Assembly: GCF_014656295.1 (NCBI RefSeq)
Contig: NZ_BNCD01000005.1
Coordinates: 248,001-312,000, forward strand
DNA: 64,000 nt
From: Streptomyces sulfonofaciens
GTDB taxonomy: Bacteria > Actinomycetota > Actinomycetes > Streptomycetales > Streptomycetaceae
Direction: 5' to 3'
Positions 34,369 through 44,591 of the stretch are shown here, in pieces. The notes below the pieces were generated by a model, which was given only the letters and a program-made list of their open reading frames with translations, ran no database searches and was not told the DNA's origin. Within the stretch, counting starts at the first letter, position 1. The number at the start of each line of letters is the position of its first letter. A program made the translations under genes and the position numbers.

Positions 34369-37143
34369 TCAGTCCCGTGCGGCCACCACCGCCTCCGGCA
34401 CGTTGAACCCGGACAGTTGCACGGCCGGTGCCTCGCCGCGGAGGTCGGCGGTGCGGTACGTCGCGGTCAGCGTGAACTCCTGGCCCGGGAAGACGGTGAC
34501 GTCGTCATCGCTCCACGACACCGGTGCGACCGCGGCCCCGTGGCGGGCGCCGACCACGCTGGTGTGCAGTCCGACGGCGGGCACCGTTCCGGTGTTGCGC
34601 AGCGTGACCCGGGTCGTGGTGCTCTCGCCGGTGGCGGTGGTGTGCACGGCCGTCGTGATCGAGGCGTCGGCGAGCTTCTGCAGGGCGGTCAGATCGGCGT
34701 AGCGGCTCTGGGGCGTGTAGTACCAGGTGGTGTGGGCGTCGTCGAGGACGTCGGGATCGGTCGAGTTCCAGTAGACGTTGCGGCTGACCTGCCTGCCGTG
34801 CGCATCGGTCAGGGTCAGCTCGGTGAAGTAGGCGCTCGTCAGTCCGGCCGGCGGCTTCAGGGTGAGGGCGGTGGCGGTGTGCCCGCCCGCCACCGGGCCG
34901 ACGGCGGAGTGCCGGTCGAGCCGGACGGTGCCGTCGAGGTCCCGCACCCGTACGCGTGCCGTCAGGTCGCCCGTCGCGTCCGGAGTGTGGTTGACCACCT
35001 GGACGGCGGAGGTGTCGTACGCGTACTGGATGTGCACCGGCTCGCCCGCCTTCTTGGCACCGAAGTAGCCGCCGGCCTGGTCGAGGTTGTGGTCGAAGAG
35101 GTGCCAGTGCAGGCTCGGCCAGGCGCCGTTGAGCATCCAGTAGATGACACCGGTCGCGGGCCGGTCCGCGTCCGCCCTGCTGCCGAACGCCTCGAACTGG
35201 GCCCTCGTCGCCTCGTAGTTCGCGAGCTGGGCCTTGCGCACGTAGTCGCGAAGGCTCGTCGGAGCGCCGTAGCGGTGCGTGAGCGCGTTGTCGAAGATGG
35301 ACAGGTCGGAGAACTGCGAGCCGGTGCGCCCCGAGTGGTACTGCGGGGTCTTCGGCTCCTGCCACAACTGCCGCTGCTCCTCGGGCGACAGCATCGCCCG
35401 GAGGGTGGGCAGGCGCGGGATGGCCTCGCCGGCGCTGGTCTCCGAGTCGAAGCCGATCGCCCCGCCCTGGTCGTCACGGGTGGAGTACCAGTAGTTCGGC
35501 GGCACGTAGGCGTACGGGCCGTTCATCTTCATGCCGGACTCGCCGGTGGGCTCGGTGCTCTGGTCGGACGCGGCGGAGACGATGGGCACCGACCAGCCCG
35601 CGTGCTCCAGGGCGTCAGTGTAGGCACCCGCGATGTCGGCGGGCGGGGCGTTGTCGCTGCCGATGAGGAAGGCGACGACGGAGGGGTGGTTGCGCAGCAG
35701 CACCGCCTCGTCGGCCATCGAGCGCGCGGCGACGGCGCGGTCCTCGGCGGTCCACGGCTCACCGCCGGTGCCGGCCCACGCCTCCCACTTGTCGCAGCAC
35801 TCCCAGCCGGGCAGCACCATGATGCCGGCCCGGTCGGCCAGGTCGTAGAACTCCGGGTTCTCCAGCTTGCCCTCCAGCCGGACGGTGTTCAGCCCGAGGT
35901 CGGCGACGTAGCCCAGCTCGTCCGAGGTGCGGCCCTTGTCGTCGCGGAGGAACATGTCCGGTGCCCAGCCACCGCCGCGCAACTGCACCTTGCGGCCGTT
36001 GACGACGAACTGCCGCCCGCCGCCGGGCGCCACCGAACTGGTGACCTCGCGCACGCCGAAGGAGGTCCCGGCCCGGTCGGTGAGGGCAGCGCCCTGGTGG
36101 GCCGCCAGCTTCAGGTCGTACAGCGGATGGGCGCCCTCGCCGACGGGCCACCAGACGGCGGGGTCCCGCAGGGACAGGCCCGGTGTGTCGGACGGGCTGA
36201 AGGTGACCGTCCTCGTCTCACCGGCGGCCAGGCGCACGCTCCGGTCGAGCGCGACCGGAGCCCCGTGGCCGCCGACCGTGCCGGTGATCCGCACGGTGGT
36301 GGCCTCGGTGCCGGTGTTGTGCGCGTCCACGGCCACGGTGAGGTCGGCGCGGTGCAACGACGTCAGGTCGAGGTCCGGGGTGACACGGGCGCCCGAGAGC
36401 GCGACGCCGCCGGTGCGCACGATCTCCACGTCGCGCCAGATGCCCATGTTGTTGTCGGGCGGGGTCTGGTTCCAGTCGACCCAGCCGGTGGAGAGGTCCT
36501 TGTCGGGGTCGGTGGGCGGGACCTCGAAGGCGATGGCGTTCTCACCCGGGTGGACGTCGGCGGTGATGTCGATGTCGTTGACGGTGTACGCGCCCTGGAC
36601 CGTCGACCGCGACGCGACCTTCCTGCCGTTCACCCAGACGTCGGCGCCGGGGATGACGCCGTCGGCCCGCAGCACGGTGCGGCCGCCGCCGGTGGCGGTG
36701 AAGGTGCTGCGGTACCACCACGGCACCTGGAACATCGCCGGGTCGATCCCGCTCAGGTTCTTCGAGTAGAAGACGTCCGGGTACAGGCCGTCGGCCAGCA
36801 TCGCGGCCAGCACGGTGGAGCGCGCGGGCGCCACGTACCAGCCCGCGGTGCCGTACCCGGTGCGGGAGACGGCGGCGCCGTCGTCGCCGGTGACGGCGCT
36901 GGACTGCACCTGCCAGGAGCGGATGGCGCTCGCCGTGCCCGGCCCGCCGGAAGGCGTGGTCCTGAACGGCGGGGTGCTGACCGGTGGCGGCGGTTCCTGG
37001 GCCGCGGCCTGGGTGGGCGCGGCGCCGGGGCCGAACGGGAGCAGGGCCGTGAGCAGGGCGGCGGCAAGGAGCGCGGCCCGGCGGCGGCCCCTTCGCGGAT
37101 GCGCTCTGCGGCCGGGACGGGAGCGGGGGCTCAGTACGGGCAT
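34369..37143 (-). CDS. Secreted GH2 exo-beta-D-glucosaminidase-like enzyme
   Basis: The product is 924 residues. The start has an Arg-rich stretch and an Ala/Leu signal core ending near PTQAAAQ, so it is secreted. GH2 architecture follows: N-terminal jelly roll (PWWYRSTFTA), immunoglobulin-like domains and a TIM barrel. Key acidic residues sit in IGSDNAPP (Asp near 497) and GFDSETSAG (Glu near 568), the arrangement seen in exo-beta-D-glucosaminidases of the CsxA type rather than beta-galactosidases. It would release glucosamine from chitosan oligomers. I chose the ATG at 37143, preceded by GGAGG, not the upstream one at 37197. An operator-like palindrome lies at 37205-37222, and a ROK repressor gene is immediately upstream. 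Confidence 0.85.
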   Translation of the reverse strand: MPVLSPRSRPGRRAHPRRGRRRAALLAAALLTALLPFGPGAAPTQAAAQEPPPPVSTPPFRTTPSGGPGTASAIRSWQVQSSAVTGDDGAAVSRTGYGTAGWYVAPARSTVLAAMLADGLYPDVFYSKNLSGIDPAMFQVPWWYRSTFTATGGGRTVLRADGVIPGADVWVNGRKVASRSTVQGAYTVNDIDITADVHPGENAIAFEVPPTDPDKDLSTGWVDWNQTPPDNNMGIWRDVEIVRTGGVALSGARVTPDLDLTSLHRADLTVAVDAHNTGTEATTVRITGTVGGHGAPVALDRSVRLAAGETRTVTFSPSDTPGLSLRDPAVWWPVGEGAHPLYDLKLAAHQGAALTDRAGTSFGVREVTSSVAPGGGRQFVVNGRKVQLRGGGWAPDMFLRDDKGRTSDELGYVADLGLNTVRLEGKLENPEFYDLADRAGIMVLPGWECCDKWEAWAGTGGEPWTAEDRAVAARSMADEAVLLRNHPSVVAFLIGSDNAPPADIAGAYTDALEHAGWSVPIVSAASDQSTEPTGESGMKMNGPYAYVPPNYWYSTRDDQGGAIGFDSETSAGEAIPRLPTLRAMLSPEEQRQLWQEPKTPQYHSGRTGSQFSDLSIFDNALTHRYGAPTSLRDYVRKAQLANYEATRAQFEAFGSRADADRPATGVIYWMLNGAWPSLHWHLFDHNLDQAGGYFGAKKAGEPVHIQYAYDTSAVQVVNHTPDATGDLTARVRVRDLDGTVRLDRHSAVGPVAGGHTATALTLKPPAGLTSAYFTELTLTDAHGRQVSRNVYWNSTDPDVLDDAHTTWYYTPQSRYADLTALQKLADASITTAVHTTATGESTTTRVTLRNTGTVPAVGLHTSVVGARHGAAVAPVSWSDDDVTVFPGQEFTLTATYRTADLRGEAPAVQLSGFNVPEAVVAARD

Positions 37144-37204
37144 GCCTGCCTCCGGAAGGTGGACGGCGACGCGGCGGCCCCGGACTCGGGGCCCCACCCA
37201 TGAT

Positions 37205-37222
37205 TCAGGAAAGCTCCCTAAC
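37205..37222. promoter_or_regulatory. ROK-type operator candidate upstream of the GH2 gene
   Basis: On the minus strand this reads GTTAGGGAGCTTTCCTGA, close to the palindrome GTTAGG-N-TTTCCTAAC associated with ROK repressors of chitosanase-type genes (such as CsnR). It shares CCCTAACT with a second palindrome upstream of the APC permease gene (38918). Confidence 0.55.
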
Positions 37223-37498
37223 TAAGTCAAGTGCGCCTCACGGGCAAAAGGTTGACGGCCCGGCAGCGGCGCGCAGAAGCGCACCAGGGGACGCGCAGCG
37301 CACCAAGGGGCGCGGGGGACCGCGCGCCCGGCCCGGCGGGCCGGTGAACCGCCACCGTCCGAAGGGGCAGCCGGGGACCGCACCGGGCCACCGTGCCGCC
37401 CCCGGCCGACGTGCCGCCCCGGCGGGCCGCACCGGGCCGCCCGGCCACCTGGCCGCCCCCGGTCGCCGCCCGCCGGGCCCGTGTCCCGCCGGAGCGGG
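37223..37498. other. Spacer between the ROK repressor and GH2 genes
   Basis: These 276 bp are GC-rich with many GCCGCCCC-type segments. I see no gene. The GH2 promoter presumably lies near its left end, next to the operator candidate at 37205. Confidence 0.35.
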
Positions 37499-38773
37499 TC
37501 AACCGCCGTTGCGCGTGTCGAACACCCGCTCGCGGGCGGCCTGGGCGGCCATCGCCACCGCCCCGAGCAGCACCGCGTCGTCGCCCAGCGTGGACGAGAC
37601 CACCCGAGGCCGCAGCGGCGTCAGCTCGCGCAGCGCGCTGCGCAGCGGGGCGAGCAGCAGGTCGCCGTTGCGCCCGACACCGCCGCCGAGCACCACCAGG
37701 TCCGGGTCGAGCACCGCGGACAGCGCCGCCACCGCGTGGGCGAGCCGGGCCGCCTCGCGCTCGACGACCCGCCGCGCGGTCGGCTCGTCGGCGCGGGCCG
37801 CGGCGAAGACGTCCTTGGCGGTGCGGGTCGTGGCCGCCGGCATGCCCATCGCGTGCGCCAGGCGCACGACCGCGTCGGCACTGACCGCGTCCTCCATCGG
37901 GCCGCGCGGTACGGAGACGTCCCTCGGACCGGCCTCCGGGCGCGGCTCGGCCCCGTCGGGGAGCGGGAAGAGCGGCAGGTAGGCGATCTCGCCGGCCGCT
38001 CCGTGCCGGCCGCGGAACAGCTTGCCCTCGGAGACTATTCCGGCGCCGAGGCCGGTGCCGACCCACAGGTAGGCGAAGAGCCGCGAGCCCTGTCCCGCGC
38101 CCAGCGCGTACTCGCCGAGGGCGGCGAGGTTGGCGTCGTTCATCACGTCGAGGCCGGTGCCCAACTCGGCGTGCAGCCGCTCGAAGAGGCCGCTGCGGCC
38201 CCAGCCGGGGAGGTTGACCGCGTACCGCACCCGGTGCGTGCCCGGGTCCGTGACCCCGGGGCTGCCGACGACCGTGTGCACCACCTGCGACCAGTCGAGC
38301 CCCGCCTCCTCGGCGACCGAGCGGGCCAGCCGGGCGGCGTCGTGGACCATCGCACTCGCGGTGCGCGCGGTGTTCGGTGCGTCCCGGCGGCCGACGACCC
38401 GGCCGTCGAGGTCGGCGGCCGCGGCGCGCAGCCAGTCGCGGCCGACGTCCACGCCGAGCACGAAGCCGGCCTCCGGGTCGGCCTCGTAGAGCACCGCGGC
38501 CCGGCCCCGGCCCCGGCCGCGCGCGACCTCGCCGGTGCGGCGCACCAGGCCGGCCCGCTCCAGGCTGGCCAGCGCGGCGGAGACGGTGGGCTTGGACAGG
38601 CCGGTGGCGCGGGCCAGCTCGGCGCGCGAGGTGGTGCCGGCGGCGCGCAGTGCGTCGAGGAGGGTGCGTTCGTTGATGCCGCGCAGCACGCCGCGGTTCC
38701 ACGGCCGCCCGGTGGGCTCGCCCTGCGGTGTGCCGACGGCGGTCTCGTCGTCCCCGGTAAGACCGTTCAGCAT
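37499..38773 (-). CDS. ROK-family transcriptional repressor
   Basis: The product is 424 residues. The winged helix-turn-helix is at about residues 35-95 (RAELARATGLSKPTVSAALAS), followed by a ROK fold with LGVDVGRDWLR, VMNDANLAALGEYALG and LGGGVGRN. The cysteines of the ROK zinc motif are absent, as in some regulators. It lies upstream of and in the same direction as the GH2 gene, and is divergent from an APC permease plus ROK kinase operon. By position it probably represses both, with a glucosamine-type inducer. The ATG at 38773 follows a purine-rich GGGGGA about 5 nt upstream. Confidence 0.88.
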   Translation of the reverse strand: MLNGLTGDDETAVGTPQGEPTGRPWNRGVLRGINERTLLDALRAAGTTSRAELARATGLSKPTVSAALASLERAGLVRRTGEVARGRGRGRAAVLYEADPEAGFVLGVDVGRDWLRAAAADLDGRVVGRRDAPNTARTASAMVHDAARLARSVAEEAGLDWSQVVHTVVGSPGVTDPGTHRVRYAVNLPGWGRSGLFERLHAELGTGLDVMNDANLAALGEYALGAGQGSRLFAYLWVGTGLGAGIVSEGKLFRGRHGAAGEIAYLPLFPLPDGAEPRPEAGPRDVSVPRGPMEDAVSADAVVRLAHAMGMPAATTRTAKDVFAAARADEPTARRVVEREAARLAHAVAALSAVLDPDLVVLGGGVGRNGDLLLAPLRSALRELTPLRPRVVSSTLGDDAVLLGAVAMAAQAARERVFDTRNGG

Positions 38774-38903
38774 CGTCCCCCTGGCCGCCGTCCTCGGTGA
38801 GTGGCTTCGTGTGTGATTTCCCGGCGAATGCCCTGCGTATGACGTCCAGGTTACGAGACGGCGGTCGGGGCGCCGGGCGGCCTCGGCGGATTCCGGCCGG
38901 ACT

Positions 38904-38932
38904 GTTGACGGCTTTTTGTTAAGGACCCTAAC
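38904..38932 (+). promoter_or_regulatory. Promoter with overlapping palindrome before the APC permease
   Basis: TTGACG (38904-38909) and CCTAAC (38927-38932) are separated by 17 bp. The pseudo-palindrome GTTAAGGACCCTAAC (38918-38932) overlaps the -10. It shares CCCTAACT with the GH2 operator candidate, making it a likely ROK repressor site. Confidence 0.55.
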
Positions 38933-38946
38933 TTGATGAGGTCTTC

Positions 38947-38962
38947 CTGACGTTTTCCTGAC
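38947..38962 (-). promoter_or_regulatory. GTCAG-N6-GTCAG direct repeat downstream of the APC promoter
   Basis: CTGAC at 38947-38951 and 38958-38962 gives GTCAGGAAAACGTCAGGAAG on the minus strand. This nearly matches the repeat upstream of the orphan response regulator gene (14385) in both half-site and 11-bp period. Its place just after the predicted transcription start suggests repression. Confidence 0.5.
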
Positions 38963-38994
38963 GGTGCCCCACGACAGCCAGAGGAGGTGGCCCG

Positions 38995-40500
38995 ATGGCC
39001 GACACGGAGCGGGAGCCCGCGCCGGCCGATTCCGGGTTCGTACGCCGGATCGGCCAGTTCCAGGCGAGCGCGATCAACATGAGCCAGATGGTCGGCGTCG
39101 GTCCGTTCATCACCATCCCGGCCATGGTGCTCGCCTTCGGCGGGCCCCAGGCGGTGATCGGGTGGGTCGCCGGTGCCGTCCTCGCCCTGGCCGACGGGCT
39201 GATCTGGGCCGAGCTGGGCGCCGCCATGCCGGGCGCTGGCGGGTCGTACATCTACCTCCGCGAGGCGTTCCAGTACCGCACGGGCCGGCTCATGCCGTTC
39301 CTGTTCACCTGGACCGCCATGCTCTTCATCCCGTTGATCATGTCCACGGGTGTGGCCGGATTCGTGCAGTACCTCACCTATCTGTGGCCGTCCATGAGCA
39401 GCGGGCAGGGCGACCTGGTCGGGCTCGCCATGTGCCTCGCGGTGGTGCTGCTGCTGTGGCGGCGGATCGAGTCGATCGGACGGCTCGCCACGCTGCTGTG
39501 GGTGATCATGATCATCAGCGTGGGGTGCGTCGTCATCGCCTCCTTCACCCACTTCCACGCCCACGACGCCTTCACCTACCCGGCGGGCGCCTTCTCGCTC
39601 GGCAGCTCCACTTTCTGGCTGGGCTTCGCCGCGGGACTGACCATCGGCATCTACGACTACCTGGGCTACAACACCACCGCGTACCTGGGCGCCGAGATCA
39701 AGAACCCCGGCCGGGTGCTGCCCCGGTCCATCTTCTACGCGATCGCCGGCGTGATGGTCATCTACCTGCTGATGCAGATCGGCACGCTCGGAGTGGTCAA
39801 CTGGAAGGACATGATCGACCCGGCCAACCCCGCCTCGCGGTCGGTCGCGGCGGTCGTCCTGGAGCGGGCGTGGGGCAGGACCACGGCGGACGTCATCACC
39901 GTCCTGATCCTCGTCACCGCGTTCACCTCGGTCTTCGCCGGGCTGCTCGGCGGCTCCCGGGTGCCGTACGACGCGGCGCGCGACAACGTCTTCTTCCGGC
40001 AGTTCGGGCGTCTGCACCCCAGGCACCGCTTCCCCGTGCTGAGCCTGGTCGCGATGGGCGTGATCACCGCGGCGGCCTTCCTGATCAGCCGCCATCTGGG
40101 CACCTCGGCGAAGACGCCGCCCCTGACCGTGCTGATCACGCTGCTGACCACCGTCATGGTCATCGTCCAGTCCTTCGCCCAGATCGCCGCCGTCACCGTG
40201 CTGCGCAGGCGGCAGCCCGGGCTGCGCCGGCCGTACCGGATGTGGCTCTACCCGCTGCCCAGCGTGGTCGCACTGGCGGGCTGGCTGAGCGTCTACGTCT
40301 TCGCCGACAAGAACAACCCGGGACTGCATCCCATCGAGTGGTCGCTGGCGTGGGTGGCGCTGGGCGTGATCGCCTTCCTGGTGTGGGCCCGCGTCGAGCA
40401 CGTCTGGCCGTTCGGCCCCAAGGAGATCCGCGAGGACTTCAGCACCGCGCCCGCCGCGCCCTCCGGCAAACTGCCCGACACACCCCAGGAGACCGTGTGA
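38995..40500 (+). CDS. APC-superfamily permease
   Basis: The product is 501 residues with 12 predicted membrane helices. The first-helix signature FQASAINMSQMVGVGPFITIP, then GAGGSYIYLREAF, and the later DYLGYNTTAYLGAEIKNPGR segment are typical of amino-acid/polyamine/organocation permeases. GAGGAGG lies 8 nt before the ATG. The stop overlaps the GTG of the ROK kinase gene (GTGA), so the two are coupled. An amino-acid-type permease beside a glucosaminidase, a ROK repressor and a sugar kinase is unusual; a cationic amino sugar such as glucosamine is a possible substrate, but an amino acid or polyamine cannot be excluded. Confidence 0.87.
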   Translation: MADTEREPAPADSGFVRRIGQFQASAINMSQMVGVGPFITIPAMVLAFGGPQAVIGWVAGAVLALADGLIWAELGAAMPGAGGSYIYLREAFQYRTGRLMPFLFTWTAMLFIPLIMSTGVAGFVQYLTYLWPSMSSGQGDLVGLAMCLAVVLLLWRRIESIGRLATLLWVIMIISVGCVVIASFTHFHAHDAFTYPAGAFSLGSSTFWLGFAAGLTIGIYDYLGYNTTAYLGAEIKNPGRVLPRSIFYAIAGVMVIYLLMQIGTLGVVNWKDMIDPANPASRSVAAVVLERAWGRTTADVITVLILVTAFTSVFAGLLGGSRVPYDAARDNVFFRQFGRLHPRHRFPVLSLVAMGVITAAAFLISRHLGTSAKTPPLTVLITLLTTVMVIVQSFAQIAAVTVLRRRQPGLRRPYRMWLYPLPSVVALAGWLSVYVFADKNNPGLHPIEWSLAWVALGVIAFLVWARVEHVWPFGPKEIREDFSTAPAAPSGKLPDTPQETV

Positions 40501-41486
40501 CCCGCGTCCCCCACCCGCGCGAAGCGGTGCCCGCCCCCTTGGTGACCGCGGCGGGCGGCACCGACTTCGTCCTCGGCATCGACGTCGGCGGTACGAAGGT
40601 GGCCGTCGCCACCGCCGCCGTGGACGGCCGGATCCTGCGGCGGACCAGGATCGACACGGACGCCTCCCGCGGCGCCCTGCAGACCGTCGAGCGGGCGCTG
40701 CACACCGCGGCCGAGCTGCGCGCCGGGACCTCGGCGGCGACCGGCGGCCGCTGCCTGGGCGCCGGTGTCGCGAGCCCGGGCGTCGTCCACGAGGACCGGG
40801 TGCTCATGGCGCCCAACATCCCCGGCTGGGAGGAGCTGTCCCTGCCGGCGCTGGTCCGCGAGCGCCTGGACCTGGCGGTGGTGGCCGCTGACAACGACGT
40901 CAAGGCGGCCGGCCTCGCCGAGGTCCGCTGGGGCGCGCTGCGCGGCGTCGACCCCGGGATCTATCTCAACCTCGGCACGGGACTCGCGGCGGCGCTGGTG
41001 GTGGGCGGCCGGGTGCTCTCCGGCGCGCACAACGCCGCCGGTGAGATCGGGTACCTGCTGCGGGACGCGGCCGACACGGCCGCCGCCGCCTCGGGCCGGG
41101 CGCCCCTGGAGGAGTACTTCTCCGGCATGGGCCTGGCCCGCAGGGGCGCCGAGCTGCTGGGCGGCAGCCCGAGTGCCGCCGCGCTCTTCGCGTCCGCGGA
41201 GCCACGGGCCCGGGCGCTGGTGGACGATGCGCTGGACCAGCTCTCCGTGCACGTGGCCAACCTCGCCACGGTGCTCGACCCGCAGCGGATCGCGGTGGGC
41301 GGCGGCATGATGGCCTCGGCCGAGCGGGTGCTCGCGGCGCTGGGGGGCCGCCTGCGCGAGGCCGTCCCCTTCCCGCCCGAGCTGGTCCCCAGCGCCTTCC
41401 CGCACGATTCGGCCCTGCACGGCGCGCTCGCCCTGGTCCTCGACGAACTGGGGCCGGCGGCGGGCCCGCCCACCGGGGCGGCCTGA
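40497..41486 (+). CDS. ROK-family sugar kinase (zinc-motif-less)
   Basis: The product is 329 residues. The ATP-binding LGIDVGGTKVAVAT is followed by GAGVASPGVV, the catalytic Asp in VAADNDVKAAG, and GTGLAAALVVGG. After HNAAGEIGYLL the usual CGCGxxGCxE zinc motif is missing and replaced by an Ala-rich stretch, so it belongs to a divergent ROK kinase subgroup. The GTG start overlaps the permease stop, implying that it phosphorylates what the permease brings in. Together with the GH2 enzyme, an amino-sugar kinase role is plausible. It ends before a very strong hairpin. Confidence 0.85.
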   Translation: MTRVPHPREAVPAPLVTAAGGTDFVLGIDVGGTKVAVATAAVDGRILRRTRIDTDASRGALQTVERALHTAAELRAGTSAATGGRCLGAGVASPGVVHEDRVLMAPNIPGWEELSLPALVRERLDLAVVAADNDVKAAGLAEVRWGALRGVDPGIYLNLGTGLAAALVVGGRVLSGAHNAAGEIGYLLRDAADTAAAASGRAPLEEYFSGMGLARRGAELLGGSPSAAALFASAEPRARALVDDALDQLSVHVANLATVLDPQRIAVGGGMMASAERVLAALGGRLREAVPFPPELVPSAFPHDSALHGALALVLDELGPAAGPPTGAA

Positions 41487-41550
41487 CGCTGCCCCGCCCC
41501 CTGCCGCCGCGGTGGCCCGGGGCCGCTGACGCGGGCGCCGGCGGTGCGGT

Positions 41551-41607
41551 CCCGGCCCGCGTACGGCCGCACGCTCCGGCGCCTCGTGCGGCCGTACGCG
41601 GGCCGGG
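41551..41607 (+). terminator. Very strong hairpin terminator (23-bp perfect stem)
   Basis: Arms 41551-41573 and 41585-41607 are perfectly complementary over 23 bp with an 11-nt loop, 65 bp after the kinase stop. It would terminate or stabilise the 3' end of the permease-kinase mRNA. Confidence 0.8.
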
Positions 41608-41744
41608 CCGCGGATGGTGCGGCACCGCCGGGTCGCGCCGTGGGGCGCCACGCCGTCGCGGCGCGGCCCGGCGGTGCGGCAGGGCGGTCCGCCGTCCGGC
41701 CGGTGCTCCCCGGCGTCCCGGCCTCGCTGTCCTTCCTGGCCTCT

Positions 41745-41790
41745 GTCCTCCCCGGCCTTCCCGTTCTCCCCGTCCTCCCCGGCCTTCCCG
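41745..41790 (+). repeat. 19-bp direct repeat, C/T-rich
   Basis: GTCCTCCCCGGCCTTCCCG occurs identically at 41745-41763 and 41772-41790, within a longer pyrimidine-rich stretch. Confidence 0.8.
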
Positions 41791-41990
41791 GCATCCCCTC
41801 CCGGCCCGCCGCAGGAGCGGCCCCCGCGGCACCGGCGGCCCCGGGCAGGACCGCACCCGCGGGTCGGGGGCGTCCGCGGGCCGGGCGCGTCCGCACCCGC
41901 CGGGCCGGGCGCCGCGGCCCGGGACGCGCCGGCCCCGGGCCACGAGCGGACCCGCCCTGACGGGAGGCCCGCGGAAGCGGATCCGCCCCC

Positions 41991-42047
41991 GAGGAGATCC
42001 CGGAGGCGGGCCCGCCCCGTGAGGAGGTCCCGGAGGCGGGCCCGCCC
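41991..42047 (-). repeat. Two tandem 30-bp-period units with internal palindromes, likely terminator
   Basis: A 27-bp unit occurs at 41991-42017 and 42021-42047 with one difference. Each unit contains the 12-bp palindrome GGCGGGCCCGCC. The pair starts 54 bp after the isocitrate dehydrogenase stop and may act as its terminator. Confidence 0.65.
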
Positions 42048-42101
42048 GTCAGGAGGTCGGGGCGCCGGACGTCGGAAGGCCGGACGCCAGGAGCTGGGAC
42101 G

Positions 42102-44540
<2,439 letters not shown>

Positions 44541-44591
44541 TTATACCTGCCCAAAATGGATAAACTGGGTTAGGAGGATCTAGAGGGATTG

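Larger units (their letters stand above)
41487..42101. other. Convergent spacer with hairpin and tandem repeats
   Basis: The 615 bp between the convergent kinase and isocitrate dehydrogenase genes hold the 23-bp-arm hairpin, a C/T-rich repeat (41745-41790) and two 30-bp-period repeats (41991-42047). No coding frame looks real. Confidence 0.5.

Noticed and set aside
37143..37197. Upstream start for the GH2 enzyme at 37197
   Set aside because: The ATG at 37143 has GGAGG at ideal spacing and gives a normal signal peptide; the extension adds an unsuitable charged stretch.
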